DNA of 64,000 nucleotides from Nostoc linckia NIES-25 (GCF_002368035.1 NZ_AP018222.1:4085534-4149533), one strand, 5' to 3'. Shown: positions 49,159 through 58,632, counted from the first letter of the stretch. Notes: a model not told the origin generated them from the letters alone. Numbers and translations are program-made.

Positions 49159-51621
49159 ATGCGTATTTCTTTAAACTGGCTGCGCGAACTAGTAGAGATA
49201 AAACTTAGTCCGGAAGAATTAGCCGAAACCCTTACAATGGCGGGGTTTGAAGTAGAAGATATTGAAGACCGCCGCACTTGGGCAAATGGCGTAGTTGTGG
49301 GGAGAGTGCTTGAGCGTCAACCACACCCAAATGCTGATAAATTAAGTGTTTGCCAAGTCGATATTGGTGCAGATGAGACTTTAAATATTGTCTGTGGCGC
49401 TGCCAATGTCAAGGCAGATATCTATGTGCCAGTAGCGACTACGGGAACTTACTTACCCAACATCGATTTAAAAATTAAACCCGCAAAACTCCGTGGTGTC
49501 CCCTCTCAGGGCATGATTTGTTCTTTAAAAGAACTCGGTTTGCCAACTGATGTAGACGGAATTCATATTTTTCCCCAGGAAAATTTAACCTTGGGTAGCG
49601 ATGTGCGTCCTTTATTGGGTTTAGATGATGTAATTTTAGACCTCACGGCAACCGCTAATCGCGCTGATGCTTTGAGTATGGTAGGTGTCGCCAGGGAAGT
49701 TGCAGCCTTAACTGGTGCAAACCTGAGCATTCCCGTACCCAGCGAAGTGCCAATTGCCAAAAATACAGGAAATTTAGCTTTAAAAATTGCCGATACCCAA
49801 GCTTGTCCTGCTTACATTGGTACAGTAATCGAACAAATTAACATTGCGTCATCTCCTGATTGGTTGCAACAGCGTTTGCGGGCTGCGGGAGTACGTCCTA
49901 TAAATAATGTGGTGGACATTACTAACTACGTGTTGTTGGAATGGGGACAACCACTGCACGCTTTTGACCGCGATCGCCTAAAATCAGTTGCAAGTAGCGA
50001 AAGTTTAACCATCGGCGTCCGCTTCGCCACTGCTGGAGAATCCTTAAAAACCCTGGACGGACAAACTCGCACTTTAGCATCCCAAAATTTATTAATTACC
50101 GCCAACGAGAAACCCGTTGCACTGGCGGGAGTCATGGGTGGAGAAGAAACCGAAGTCCATGAAGGTACTCAAAGCCTAGTTTTAGAAGCCGCTTTATTTG
50201 ATTCCGTCGCAATTCGCCGTTCTTCTCGCAGTGTTGGCTTAAGAAGTGAAGCTTCTGGAAGATACGAAAGAGGAGTTAACCGCGCCGAATTGGAAGTTGC
50301 AAATCGCCGCGCCTTATCATTGATTAGCGAATTAGCTAGTGGAGTTATTACTCACCAAGAAATCACCGACACTCGCCCAGATCCATCTACCTGGAGTCGT
50401 TCCATTGCACTGCGTTTAGATAGAGTGAATCAGGTACTAGGGCCAATCGATTTGGGAGAAGACACAGCAGAACTCCAAGAACAAGATGTTGAAAGGATTT
50501 TGACTGCATTAGGATGTCAGCTGAATCGTTCAGGTAATGCCTTAGGACAAGACAACACGCCCCAATCCACATGGTCTGTTTCCGTACCGCCTTATCGTTA
50601 CCGCGACTTAGAACGGGAAATTGATTTAATTGAAGAAATCGCTCGTTTGTATGGATACAACAGATTTTGCGATACTTTACCAGAAAAAAGCGAACCTGGT
50701 TATTTGCCTTTAGACCAGGAATTGATTCGCAAATTACGAGCTTATCTGCGGGCTGAAGGATTAACAGAATTAATTCATTATTCTTTAGTTAAACCAGGAG
50801 AAGACAGACAAATAGTATTAACAAACCCATTATTTGTAGAATATTCAGCCCTGCGAACCGATTTAATATCCGGGTTAATTGACGCCTATCAATATAATAT
50901 AGAGCAGGGTAACGGCGCCCTCAACGGCTTTGAAATTGGGCAAATTTTCTGGCAAGAAGAAGACGGTTTGCAAGAAACAGAAGTCTTGGCTGGTATTATG
51001 GGGGGCGATCGCTTTATTGGAAAATGGTCAAAAGGCGGTCGAGAACAACCCTTGACTTGGTTTGAAGCCAAAGGCATTTTAGAAAGTGTATTTCGTCAAC
51101 TGAGCTTGCAAGTAGAATATCAACCCGATTGCCGAGATGAACGCTTACATCCAGGACGCACCGCTTCCCTATGGGTTAGAGGTAGTAGACTGGGTATTTT
51201 TGGGCAAATTCACCCCCAACTGCGCCGCGAAAAAGGCCTGCCAGATTCAGCCTACGTTTTCCAGTTAAATTTAGATGTACTTTTAATTTCTCTAGAGGAA
51301 GACGAAACTCTCAACCCCACATTTAAATCCTATTCCACCTATCCAGCAAGCGATCGCGACATTGCCTTTTTCGCACCCGTAAAAGTCTCAGTCGCCGAAC
51401 TGGAAAAAGCAATTACCAAAGCCGGCAAAGATTTACTCGAATCAGTGGAATTGTTCGATGAATATCGTGGCGAAAACGTCCCCGAAGGTCAGCGCAGTCT
51501 AGCATTCCGCCTAATTTATCGGGCAAGCGATCGGACCCTCACCGAAGCTGAAGTCGAACCAGTACACAATAAAGTCCGCGAAGCCTTAGTGGAAAAATTC
51601 GGCGTCAACCTCAGAAGTTAG
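49159..51621 (+). CDS. pheT: Phenylalanine-tRNA ligase beta subunit
   Basis: An 820-residue PheT, the normal bacterial length. It charges tRNA-Phe as the beta part of the alpha2-beta2 enzyme. Domains are an N-terminal tRNA-binding OB-fold (about 40-150, ending GVPSQGMICSLKELGL), B3/B4 editing domain (about 215-385, with NNVVDITNYVLLEWGQPLHA and EASGRYERGV), B5 (about 405-495), the catalytic-like core (EIARLYGYNRFCDTLPEK) and a C-terminal anticodon-binding FDX-ACB domain (about 725-819, YPASDRDIAF and RSLAFRLIYRA). Start ATG at 49159 gives the canonical MRISLNWLRELVEI. pheS is not adjacent, as is common in cyanobacteria. Confidence 0.97.
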   Translation: MRISLNWLRELVEIKLSPEELAETLTMAGFEVEDIEDRRTWANGVVVGRVLERQPHPNADKLSVCQVDIGADETLNIVCGAANVKADIYVPVATTGTYLPNIDLKIKPAKLRGVPSQGMICSLKELGLPTDVDGIHIFPQENLTLGSDVRPLLGLDDVILDLTATANRADALSMVGVAREVAALTGANLSIPVPSEVPIAKNTGNLALKIADTQACPAYIGTVIEQINIASSPDWLQQRLRAAGVRPINNVVDITNYVLLEWGQPLHAFDRDRLKSVASSESLTIGVRFATAGESLKTLDGQTRTLASQNLLITANEKPVALAGVMGGEETEVHEGTQSLVLEAALFDSVAIRRSSRSVGLRSEASGRYERGVNRAELEVANRRALSLISELASGVITHQEITDTRPDPSTWSRSIALRLDRVNQVLGPIDLGEDTAELQEQDVERILTALGCQLNRSGNALGQDNTPQSTWSVSVPPYRYRDLEREIDLIEEIARLYGYNRFCDTLPEKSEPGYLPLDQELIRKLRAYLRAEGLTELIHYSLVKPGEDRQIVLTNPLFVEYSALRTDLISGLIDAYQYNIEQGNGALNGFEIGQIFWQEEDGLQETEVLAGIMGGDRFIGKWSKGGREQPLTWFEAKGILESVFRQLSLQVEYQPDCRDERLHPGRTASLWVRGSRLGIFGQIHPQLRREKGLPDSAYVFQLNLDVLLISLEEDETLNPTFKSYSTYPASDRDIAFFAPVKVSVAELEKAITKAGKDLLESVELFDEYRGENVPEGQRSLAFRLIYRASDRTLTEAEVEPVHNKVREALVEKFGVNLRS

Positions 51622-51627
51622 GAGTAG

Positions 51628-51647
51628 AGACGCGATTAATCGCGTCT
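51628..51647. repeat. AGACGCGATT palindrome after pheT
   Basis: A 20-bp perfect palindrome 6 bp after the pheT stop, related to the long hairpin at 5068-5134. It may act as a transcript end. Confidence 0.88.
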
Positions 51648-51722
51648 GTACAAGAGTTAGGAGTTATGAATTAATAATTCCTCACTCCTCAAGGGACTTC
51701 CAAAGAAAAAACATTCAATTTT

Positions 51723-51786
51723 TCTTGTGGGGTGGGCGTCTCGCCCGCCCAATAATTAGGGCGGACAAGATGTCCACTCCACAAGA
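51723..51786. repeat. TCTTGTGGGGTGGGCGTCTC repeat with inverted ends
   Basis: Second copy of the 34386-34452 unit, same orientation, with inverted TCTTGTGG / CCACAAGA ends. Confidence 0.87.
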
Positions 51787-51859
51787 ATGAACAATTTATT
51801 TCTTGGTAATCCCCAACGCCCTTGCTCTAAAATCTAAAATCCAAAATCCAAAATTGTTT

Positions 51860-52129
51860 ATGCCTAAATATGTACTCTGGGGAACTTACTGCGAAGACGT
51901 TCTTGAAAAACGCGCCCCTCACCGTCAAGCGCATTTAGACGGATTAGCAAAACAGAAAGAATCCGGCGTGCTGATTACCATCGGCCCCACCAAAGATGTC
52001 ACAAAAGTTTTTGGAATTTACGAAGCCGAAGACGAAGCGATCGTCCGCGACTTAATTGAAAACGATCCCTACTGGAAAAATGGCATCTGGACAGAATATT
52101 CTGTCCAAGAATGGATTCAAGCTTTTTGA
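51860..52129 (+). CDS. YciI-like protein
   Basis: 89 residues from the ATG at 51860 (MPKYVLWGTYCEDVLEKRAP). An ATG at 51803 would add residues encoded by an AAAATCCAAAATCC repeat, so I reject it. It has the small ferredoxin-like fold of YciI/YCII domains: KRAPHRQAHLDGLAKQKESG with a conserved His, ITIGPTKDV, and NDPYWKNGIWTEYSVQEWIQ at the end. YciI proteins have been linked to dehalogenation and other small-molecule chemistry, with function mostly unknown. It ends near the Tab2-family gene start and may be cotranscribed with it. Confidence 0.9.
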   Translation: MPKYVLWGTYCEDVLEKRAPHRQAHLDGLAKQKESGVLITIGPTKDVTKVFGIYEAEDEAIVRDLIENDPYWKNGIWTEYSVQEWIQAF

Positions 52130-52155
52130 ATTTGCCCAATCCCCCATGCCCATAT

Positions 52156-52950
52156 ATGAAAACTTGGCAGGCTGATTTTTATCGTCGTCCATCACCGGAT
52201 GCATCTGGAAAACCATTATGGGAGTTGTTGATTTGTGATGCAACTCGCAGTTTTGAATATGAAGCCACTTGTCTTCAGTCAGCAGCAAATTCTACTTGGG
52301 TTGCTACTCAACTTCAGCAAGCAGCTGGCGAAGAATTGCCAGATGTAATTGAGGTGTTTCGTCCTCAGTCTCTCAATTTAATTGAAGCCGCTGGACGCAG
52401 TTTAGGTATTAAAGTCGAACCGACTCGTCGCACTTTGGCACTCAAACAGTGGTTACAGGAAAAGCAATATCCTTCAGTGCTGGAGAAACCACCCCCAGCA
52501 CCATTACCAGACAACCTTTGGGGAGAACAATGGCGTTTTGCAACACTCCAGGCTGGCGAACTTGTGGACGCCTTTGCACAACGCCCCATTCCGATTTTGC
52601 ACATACCAGAATATCTCAAACCAATCGATTTAGGTTTGGCGTCAACGATCGCTGTTCCTGGTGTGGTAATTTATGGTGGCAGGCGATCGATGCAGTTAGC
52701 GCGGTGGTTACAGCAAACCCGTCCTATAGAATTGAATTACATTCCTGGTTCACCAGATGGCCTAATATTAGAAGCAGGCTTAGTGGATAGATGGATTGTT
52801 GCCACTTTTGAAGATTCAGAAGTTACCACAGCAGCCCAAACATACGAACAACGCAAACAACAAAGCCAGGGATTACATTTTTTACTAGTCCAACCCGATG
52901 ATTCTGGGATGACTTACAGCGGCTTTTGGTTATTGCGAACAGAAAATTGA
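52156..52950 (+). CDS. Tab2/Atab2 family RNA-binding protein
   Basis: 264 residues from the ATG at 52156 (MKTWQADFYRRPSPDASGKP); an ATG at 52111 would overlap the YciI gene and add 15 odd residues. Landmarks of this cyanobacterial/chloroplast family (DUF1092) are WELLICDATRSFEYEATC, DVIEVFRPQSLNLIEAAGRS, DNLWGEQWRFATLQAGEL and a C-terminal YSGFWLLR. The plant and algal members bind the psaB mRNA 5' region and promote photosystem I subunit translation. Whether the cyanobacterial protein does the same is not shown. The preceding gene ends 26 bp upstream. Confidence 0.88.
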   Translation: MKTWQADFYRRPSPDASGKPLWELLICDATRSFEYEATCLQSAANSTWVATQLQQAAGEELPDVIEVFRPQSLNLIEAAGRSLGIKVEPTRRTLALKQWLQEKQYPSVLEKPPPAPLPDNLWGEQWRFATLQAGELVDAFAQRPIPILHIPEYLKPIDLGLASTIAVPGVVIYGGRRSMQLARWLQQTRPIELNYIPGSPDGLILEAGLVDRWIVATFEDSEVTTAAQTYEQRKQQSQGLHFLLVQPDDSGMTYSGFWLLRTEN

Positions 52951-53391
52951 TATGGCGGTTCCCAATCAAATGAGGTACGGAAATTTGTAAGGGCGCAAAG
53001 CTTTGCGCCCCTAAGTTTTACCTCACTATAACGCAATACAGTTCAGTTAAAGATTTTTTGGAGAGCAAAATAAATCGACGAACCGAATCTTCTGCATATT
53101 CGTAGAATACAAATCATTCTAGGACACAATATATTATGTTCTTACATGTGTAATACATAAAGTGGAACTTCTCAAGTTCATTCAAAATAAGCTTGATTGT
53201 CATGCTTACGACATCAAGGTTACAACAGCTAAATAAAAGCTAAATTCAAGTTAGGAAAAAAGACAAAATTAGCTGACATAAATCATTAAAATAAATAGGG
53301 ACTGAGAAATAAATCTCAGCCCCTAAAAAAAGCGGGCTAACCGCTAATGCCTGGTTAACCCGTGCAGCTTTGGGAACGCGCAGAGAAATTG
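52951..53391. other. Intergenic region between convergent Tab2 and ycf35 genes
   Basis: It contains a palindrome (52991-53010, GGGCGCAAAG arms) near the Tab2-gene end and a terminator for ycf35 at 53325-53362. The remainder is AT-rich with no gene seen. Confidence 0.7.
53325..53362 (-). terminator. Rho-independent terminator of ycf35
   Basis: On the minus strand a stem CGGGTTAACC...GGTTAGCCCG (one mismatch) is followed by a run of seven T (53331-53325). It begins 30 bp after the ycf35 stop codon. Confidence 0.85.
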
Positions 53392-53742
53392 TTATTGCAA
53401 TACCAACTTCACATTGGCGTTTTGTAGACCGCGCTGTTTTACTTCAGCCAAGGTCTTGTTAACAGCATATTTTTGGTTAATGGAGTTGATCAACTCGGTT
53501 TGGTTGTGCTTCTTAGCAACGCCCCACAGGTCAGCGATTAGGTCAAAAGAACCATCGCTGTTGCGAGACCAGCCGAGGTCATATTCGCCTTCCAATACGG
53601 CAACGATATCGGAACGAACGCGCTGACCGTTATAACCACGTACATCAGCTTCAGTTTTTACGCTGATACCGAGGTCGCGCAAGGAAGCTTTGAGGATTTC
53701 GGCATCGGTGATCTTGGTACGCAGGGTGCTAAAGTGAGACAT
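53392..53742 (-). CDS. ycf35: Ycf35 (DUF1257) conserved photosynthetic-lineage protein
   Basis: 116 residues from the ATG at 53742 (MSHFSTLRTKITDAEILKAS), preceded by a strong GGAGGAAA ribosome site. An ATG at 53781 is rejected. It is the Ycf35/DUF1257 protein kept in cyanobacteria and some algal plastid genomes. DVRGYNGQRVRSDIVAVLEG and the C-terminal INQKYAVNKTLAEVKQRG are family landmarks. Its molecular function is unknown. It is followed by a good terminator and lies downstream of ycf46, 140 bp away. Confidence 0.93.
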   Translation of the reverse strand: MSHFSTLRTKITDAEILKASLRDLGISVKTEADVRGYNGQRVRSDIVAVLEGEYDLGWSRNSDGSFDLIADLWGVAKKHNQTELINSINQKYAVNKTLAEVKQRGLQNANVKLVLQ

Positions 53743-53882
53743 TTGGGTTTCCTCCAATGAGAAGATTGAGAAATACGACAACGGTTTGTTTTGGACGAAG
53801 CCGCACTTAGCAGGAGGCGGCTTTTTTCATAACTGCTAGCACTAAAGCTAGCCTTTCCCCCTGGGATGGCAGAGGAAAGCTT

Positions 53883-55394
53883 TTAAAACTCCATTCGCTG
53901 ATATTCAGCAACGGAGGATGCTGCGGGACGCGCTCGCTGTCTGGCCCAATCTCTTAGAGCCGTTACCTGTTCTTGCATCGTTCGAGACAGCGGCAATGTT
54001 GCCTTTAGCGCAGCAATAATATCTAGTTGTGTGAACTCCCGATCTTGGGCAAAGGCTTCATACATTGCCGCAACGATCGCTTGCTCAATTTCTGCACCAG
54101 AAAAGCCATCGGACATCTTAGCTAATTGCTCAAGGTCAAATCTAGAGATGTCTTCGCGGCGCTTGCTTAGGTGAATATTAAAAATATCTTGGCGTTCTTC
54201 TGGAGTTGGCAAATCCACAAAGAATATTTCATCAAAGCGTCCTTTCCTCAGAAATTCCCCAGGTAACCGTTCTACTCTGTTAGCGGTTGCCATAACAAAC
54301 ACTGGAGATTTTTTATCTTGCATCCATGTGAGGAAAGAACCGAAGATTCTACTTGAAGTCCCGCCATCAGAATCCGATGAGCCTGCACTACCAGCAAAAG
54401 ATTTATCTAATTCATCGATAAACAAAATTGCTGGGGAAATAGATTCTGCTGTTTTTAAGGCGTTACGCAAGTTTGCTTCACTTCGTCCTACCATAGAGCC
54501 ATCATAGACTCGCCCCATGTCTAACCGCAAAAGTGGTAAACCCCATAGGCGAGAAGTAGTTTTGGCAATCAATGACTTACCACAACCCGGAACACCTAGA
54601 ATTAACATCCCTTTTGGTTGAGGCAAACCATATTCTCTCGCTCTTTCTGTGAAAGCGTTAGAACGCTGCTTGAGCCATTTTTTTAGCTCCTCTAAGCCAC
54701 CTACAGCATCAATGGTTTCATCTTCTTCAATGTACTCTAAGATACCATTGCGCCGAATCAGTTGCTTTTTCTCAGATAAAACGATATCTACTTCATCTTC
54801 CGTCAAGCGCCCCGTAGTTACCTGCGCCTTTCGGTAGACTTTTTCAGCTTCATCTTTGGTTAAACCCAAAGCTGCTCTAAGAAGCTTTTCTCTAGCCTCT
54901 GTTGTCAACCGCCGCCCACGATATTGCTCTATGTGATAAGTCAGTACTTTATTCAACTCAGCCATATCTGGCAGGCGAAAGTCGAGAACTACAACTTCCT
55001 TTTCCAGTTCTATAGGTACTTGCTGCATCGGCGACATCAAAATGATGTTCTTTTGTGTACCTTTGAAGCTGGCGATCGCATCACGTAACGATCTAGTGGT
55101 TGCAGGCGCATCAATAAACGGATGTAAATCTTTAAGAATAAATATACTAGGTTCTTTTTGCCGGATAATCCACTCAATCGCCGCCTCTGGAGATACGGTA
55201 TTATGTTGCGTGACATTCCGGGGTTGACCGTACTCCACAATGCCGTGCGTTACTGTCCAAACGAATACTCGGCGCTGGGGCTTTAATAACTGGGCAGTCG
55301 CGGAAATTGCTTGCTCAGCCCGCTCTTCCTCGGAGGTCACAAGGTAGATTAGAGGGTATTGAGCTTGAATTAGGATATTGAGCTCTTCTTTCAT
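53883..55394 (-). CDS. ycf46: AAA ATPase Ycf46
   Basis: A 503-residue protein with an N-terminal domain (1-240) and a C-terminal AAA module: Walker A GVPGCGKSL (about 265-273), Walker B AILFIDELDK (about 315-324), sensor VFVMATANR and the arginine region EFLRKGRFDE. Ycf46 has been linked to inorganic carbon use and photosynthesis regulation in Synechocystis as I recall, mechanism unknown. The genes around it (small zinc-ribbon gene, ycf35) make a cluster I believe is conserved among cyanobacteria. The ATG at 55394 fits the family N-terminus MKEELNILIQAQYPLIYLVT. Confidence 0.93.
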   Translation of the reverse strand: MKEELNILIQAQYPLIYLVTSEEERAEQAISATAQLLKPQRRVFVWTVTHGIVEYGQPRNVTQHNTVSPEAAIEWIIRQKEPSIFILKDLHPFIDAPATTRSLRDAIASFKGTQKNIILMSPMQQVPIELEKEVVVLDFRLPDMAELNKVLTYHIEQYRGRRLTTEAREKLLRAALGLTKDEAEKVYRKAQVTTGRLTEDEVDIVLSEKKQLIRRNGILEYIEEDETIDAVGGLEELKKWLKQRSNAFTERAREYGLPQPKGMLILGVPGCGKSLIAKTTSRLWGLPLLRLDMGRVYDGSMVGRSEANLRNALKTAESISPAILFIDELDKSFAGSAGSSDSDGGTSSRIFGSFLTWMQDKKSPVFVMATANRVERLPGEFLRKGRFDEIFFVDLPTPEERQDIFNIHLSKRREDISRFDLEQLAKMSDGFSGAEIEQAIVAAMYEAFAQDREFTQLDIIAALKATLPLSRTMQEQVTALRDWARQRARPAASSVAEYQRMEF

Positions 55395-55487
55395 ACATCG
55401 ACCTACTTGAGACCTAATAGAGACAGTAGAGACATTGCGTTTAGTAAAGGCAACCGAAATGATGAATTATTCATTCATCATTCCTAT

Positions 55488-55841
55488 CTAGCAAGGAACC
55501 AACTCTTCCTCACCCTTAGGATGGGTTTCGTCTTCATCCATTTCATCAATGGAAAGATGATCTTGACCAACTACTCCTGGCTGATTGCCTAAAGTAACCA
55601 GTTCCCCATCACGTAAGACTAGTGAGCTATTACAAGTTGGGCATGAGTAAACTCTATGAGTCCGCCCATAAGATGAAGCTTCGACTTCATCAACTAAATC
55701 TGAATTAGACAGGTAAAAAATGAGGGCGCGTTCGGCAAGATCTGACATTGGTTCGCAATCGACTGCTGAACGAATCTTCAGTTTTCTGTGCAACTCTGGC
55801 GATAAATACAAAGTGACCTTTTGCTTAGTTTGCGTTTGCAT
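55488..55841 (-). CDS. Small ribbon-helix-helix/zinc-ribbon-like protein
   Basis: A 117-residue protein. Residues 5-48 (KQKVTLYLSPELHRKLKIRS and on to ERALIFYLSN) look like a ribbon-helix-helix DNA-binding motif. Residues 65-90 carry YSCPTCNSSLVLRDGELV with one CxxC, perhaps half of a zinc ribbon, and the final residue is Cys. The last ~30 residues are acidic. It sits 93 bp upstream of ycf46 on the same strand, so cotranscription is likely. A regulator of the ycf46 operon is a guess. Confidence 0.78.
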   Translation of the reverse strand: MQTQTKQKVTLYLSPELHRKLKIRSAVDCEPMSDLAERALIFYLSNSDLVDEVEASSYGRTHRVYSCPTCNSSLVLRDGELVTLGNQPGVVGQDHLSIDEMDEDETHPKGEEELVPC

Positions 55842-56131
55842 ATAACTCTTTAACGGTCTTACCCGGGTATGTATATCACGTTATCGATTCTTTTATTGGT
55901 TGTCAAGACGGCAAAACGTTTTGACGGCTATTTCGTTACATTTATTTACACAATGAACTGAATTACTGTGTGAAGTAGTGACAACCTTGGCAAATTGAGT
56001 TACCTATGGAACGGTTATCTGGATTTAACTAGATTTGATCGAGCAGCAGTAGCGTAGCTCTAAAGAAGGGATAGGATTTGTGTTTTTGGTATTTCTATAA
56101 AAAAAACAGTGAATTTGGCAAAAATGTAATA

Positions 56132-56665
56132 ATGACTACTGCCACAGTTAAAACCTCTTGTTTCACACAAAAAATTTATAAGCTTGGTTTTGGTCTTAGC
56201 CCAGCCATTGCCATATTGATAATGCTGTGGAGTTGTACGGCGACCAATTTTAACGTTGAAGCCATTACCTGGAAAACTTATAGCAACTCTCGTTACGGTT
56301 TTGAGTTTCCATATCCGAGTAATTGGACTTCCTTAGCAGCCCCAGAAAACGATGATGGAATTGGGTTTATTTCACCTGAGAACAAAACAGTAGAAATTCG
56401 TGGGTGGGCAAGTCAACAGCTACTAAATTCCATTGACAAAAGCCGAGAGTCTAGGAAAAAGATACAATCCAACTTTCAGACTGCCCAAGGAATATCTGGG
56501 GTACTGGTTGTAGAAGTAGATCGTCAAGCAACTTCAATGACACTGACACTAACTCAAAATCAAGTCAAATACTACTGGCAAGGACGAAGCAACAGCCAAG
56601 AGTTTCCAAATTATTACCGTTTTTTCTATTACATTGCCCAGCAGTATCGGATTCCCAAATCTTGA
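56132..56665 (+). CDS. Putative lipoprotein, PsbP-like region
   Basis: 178 residues from the ATG at 56132 (MTTATVKTSC); an ATG at 56078 would add 18. A hydrophobic segment (LSPAIAILIMLWSC) ends in a lipobox-like cysteine. The mature part opens TWKTYSNSRYGFEFPYPSNWTSL, the characteristic strand of PsbP/Mog1-like proteins, and ends in a strand rich in Tyr (YYRFFYYIAQQY). Lipid-anchored to the lumenal or periplasmic side is likely. It resembles the lipoprotein at 47651-48313 in architecture. No function is known. It is monocistronic, with a spacer of about 290 bp upstream showing no clear structure. Confidence 0.77.
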   Translation: MTTATVKTSCFTQKIYKLGFGLSPAIAILIMLWSCTATNFNVEAITWKTYSNSRYGFEFPYPSNWTSLAAPENDDGIGFISPENKTVEIRGWASQQLLNSIDKSRESRKKIQSNFQTAQGISGVLVVEVDRQATSMTLTLTQNQVKYYWQGRSNSQEFPNYYRFFYYIAQQYRIPKS

Positions 56666-56710
56666 TTTATGGGCACAGGGCATGGGGACAAGGGAACAAG
56701 AGCAGGGGGG

Positions 56711-56790
56711 CAGGGAGTAGGGGAAAAGGTTAAAGGGAAAAGGGAAAAGGAATAAATTTAATCTTTCCCCCTTTCCCCATACCCTGTTTG
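56711..56790. repeat. GGGAAAAGG/AAATTTAATCTTTCC repeat
   Basis: Its core (56719-56768) is essentially identical to 91-140. The mirrored purine/pyrimidine halves can pair. Confidence 0.88.
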
Positions 56791-56885
56791 CCCCATACCC
56801 AAAATCCACATCTCTTTCAGAATGATGATTGAGAGGGGACAGAAACCTGATAGATTTAGCTATCAGCGAGTAAAAACTGGTGAAG

Positions 56886-58040
56886 ATGAAAGTCCTGGTT
56901 ATTGGTGGCGATGGGTATTGCGGTTGGGCAACTGCCCTTTACCTTTCCAATCGAGGTTATGAAGTTGGAATTTTAGATAGTTTGGTGCGGCGGCACTGGG
57001 ATAATGAACTGGGTGTTGAAACTCTCACACCGATCGCACCTATTCAGCAACGCCTCCAGCGCTGGCAAGATTTAACTGGTAAATCTATCGACCTGTTCGT
57101 TGGCGATATTACCAATTACGAGTTTCTCAACAAAGCATTACATCAATTTCAGCCAAATGCCATAGTGCATTTTGGCGAACAGCGCTCGGCTCCATTTTCG
57201 ATGATTGACCGCGAACATGCAGTTATCACCCAGGTGAATAACGTAGTTGGTACGTTGAACTTACTGTATGCTATGCGGGAAGATTTCCCAGATTGTCATT
57301 TGGTGAAGCTGGGGACGATGGGTGAATACGGTACGCCCAACATTGACATCGAAGAAGGATATATCACCATTGAACACAATGGACGCAAGGATACTCTACC
57401 TTATCCCAAGCAGCCTGGTTCAATGTACCATTTAAGCAAAGTCCATGATAGTCATAACATCCACTTTGCTTGCCGGATTTGGGGATTGCGGGCAACGGAT
57501 TTAAATCAAGGTGTGGTTTACGGCGTCTTAACCGAAGAAACGGGGATGGACGAATTATTGATCAATCGCCTGGATTACGATGGCATTTTTGGCACAGCAC
57601 TAAACCGTTTTTGTATTCAAGCAGCGATTGGGCATCCGCTTACTGTTTACGGCAAAGGCGGACAAACTCGCGGATTTTTGGATATTCGCGATACAGTCAG
57701 ATGTGTGGAATTAGCGATCGCCAACCCCGCCCAAGCTGGAGAATTCCGCGTATTCAACCAATTTACCGAACAATTTAGCGTCGGTGATTTAGCATTAATG
57801 GTGAAAAAAGCTGGCAATGCTACGGGATTGAATGTAGAAATCAATAACTTAGATAATCCCAGAGTCGAAAAAGAAGAACATTACTTCAATGCAAAAAACA
57901 CCAAATTGCTGGATTTAGGTTTACAGCCGCATTTTCTCTCTGATTCTTTACTTGATTCTCTGTTAAACTTTGCAATCAAGTATCAGAAACGAGTTGATAA
58001 AAAACAAATTCTGCCTAAAGTTTCTTGGCACAGAAATTAG
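56886..58040 (+). CDS. sqdB: UDP-sulfoquinovose synthase
   Basis: 384 residues from the ATG at 56886 (MKVLVIGGDGYCGWATALYL); a GTG at 56880 is less likely. It converts UDP-glucose + sulfite to UDP-sulfoquinovose, the sugar donor for thylakoid sulfolipid. The NAD loop is GGDGYCGWATALYLSNRGYE, with VRRHWDNELGVETLTPI and HFGEQRSAPFSMIDREHAV (the SqdB signature). TMGEYGTPNIDIEEG and GSMYHLSKVHDSHNI (Tyr-x3-Lys) are the catalytic pair region. The next functional gene is sqdX; two gene fragments lie between them. Confidence 0.96.
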   Translation: MKVLVIGGDGYCGWATALYLSNRGYEVGILDSLVRRHWDNELGVETLTPIAPIQQRLQRWQDLTGKSIDLFVGDITNYEFLNKALHQFQPNAIVHFGEQRSAPFSMIDREHAVITQVNNVVGTLNLLYAMREDFPDCHLVKLGTMGEYGTPNIDIEEGYITIEHNGRKDTLPYPKQPGSMYHLSKVHDSHNIHFACRIWGLRATDLNQGVVYGVLTEETGMDELLINRLDYDGIFGTALNRFCIQAAIGHPLTVYGKGGQTRGFLDIRDTVRCVELAIANPAQAGEFRVFNQFTEQFSVGDLALMVKKAGNATGLNVEINNLDNPRVEKEEHYFNAKNTKLLDLGLQPHFLSDSLLDSLLNFAIKYQKRVDKKQILPKVSWHRN

Positions 58041-58052
58041 AGTTGACCCTGC

Positions 58053-58222
58053 GTGCGGCTGCAAACAAAACCCTATTTAACTCAAGTAAATCGCTGGCTG
58101 AAAGCTGGTCGCCATATCGTAGCACAATATGACGACCAGTCAATTGTTGTCGATCGAGCTTATCGTCCAGCGATTGGAAAGTTTGCCGTCACCTATGGTT
58201 ATTTTGGTGATGCGATCGAAAA
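58053..58222 (+). pseudogene. N-terminal fragment of a DUF4291-like gene
   Basis: From a GTG 12 bp after sqdB the frame encodes LQTKPYLTQVNRWLKAGRHI, VAQYDDQSIVVDRAYRPAIG and a YGYFGDAIE end, the start of DUF4291-type proteins as I remember them. Homology stops at about 58222. The open frame continues, but from there it is the antisense of the GNAT fragment. DUF4291 proteins are about 200 residues, so roughly three quarters is missing. Confidence 0.6.
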
Positions 58223-58535
58223 AAGGTTTTCACTTGGAGAAATTCTAGCCCTGTGTTTCGGCAGTATTCAACTGAGGATTCAACGAGAGCCTTGCCAATG
58301 CCCTGACGATGATATTCCGGTAAATCTCTCCAGTCAATTCATTGTGTTCCTTAAGTGAAAGGAATCCTACAACGGCATCTGTTTGAGCCACAGCAGCGAA
58401 TAGGGAGAGTTCATTGACGCGATCGCAGTACTCAACAATCCCTGACTCAATACCAAACCAATTAGGCAGCGATCGCAAAATGCCCTCAACAATTTCGCCT
58501 TTACGATTAGTGATTTGTTGAATAGAGAATTTCAC
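58223..58535 (-). pseudogene. GNAT acetyltransferase fragment with internal frameshift
   Basis: From an ATG at 58535 the minus strand encodes an acetyltransferase start (MKFSIQQITNRKGEIVEGIL, AQTDAVVGFLSLKEHNELTG EIY). Directly after GEIY the frame shifts. In another frame the acetyl-CoA loop PEYHRQGIGKALVE continues, then YCRNTG and FLQVKT, after which homology ends at the DUF4291 fragment. Residues between EIY and PEYH (normally about five, such as VMGVL) are missing, consistent with a short deletion. The gene cannot give a working enzyme. Confidence 0.8.
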
Positions 58536-58632
58536 AACAGAATTGATTACATCACAGGAGATAGTTTACTCTGGGTTTGATAGCGAAACGCAAGAAAAGC
58601 TGGGATTAGCTGCCTGGATTGAATAGTTTTAT

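Noticed and set aside
52365..52619. 84-codon minus-strand open frame in the Tab2 gene
   Set aside because: Antisense shadow of a well-supported coding region.
58053..58358. Intact 101-residue protein after sqdB
   Set aside because: Only the first ~57 residues look like a real family; the rest is the antisense of an acetyltransferase fragment.
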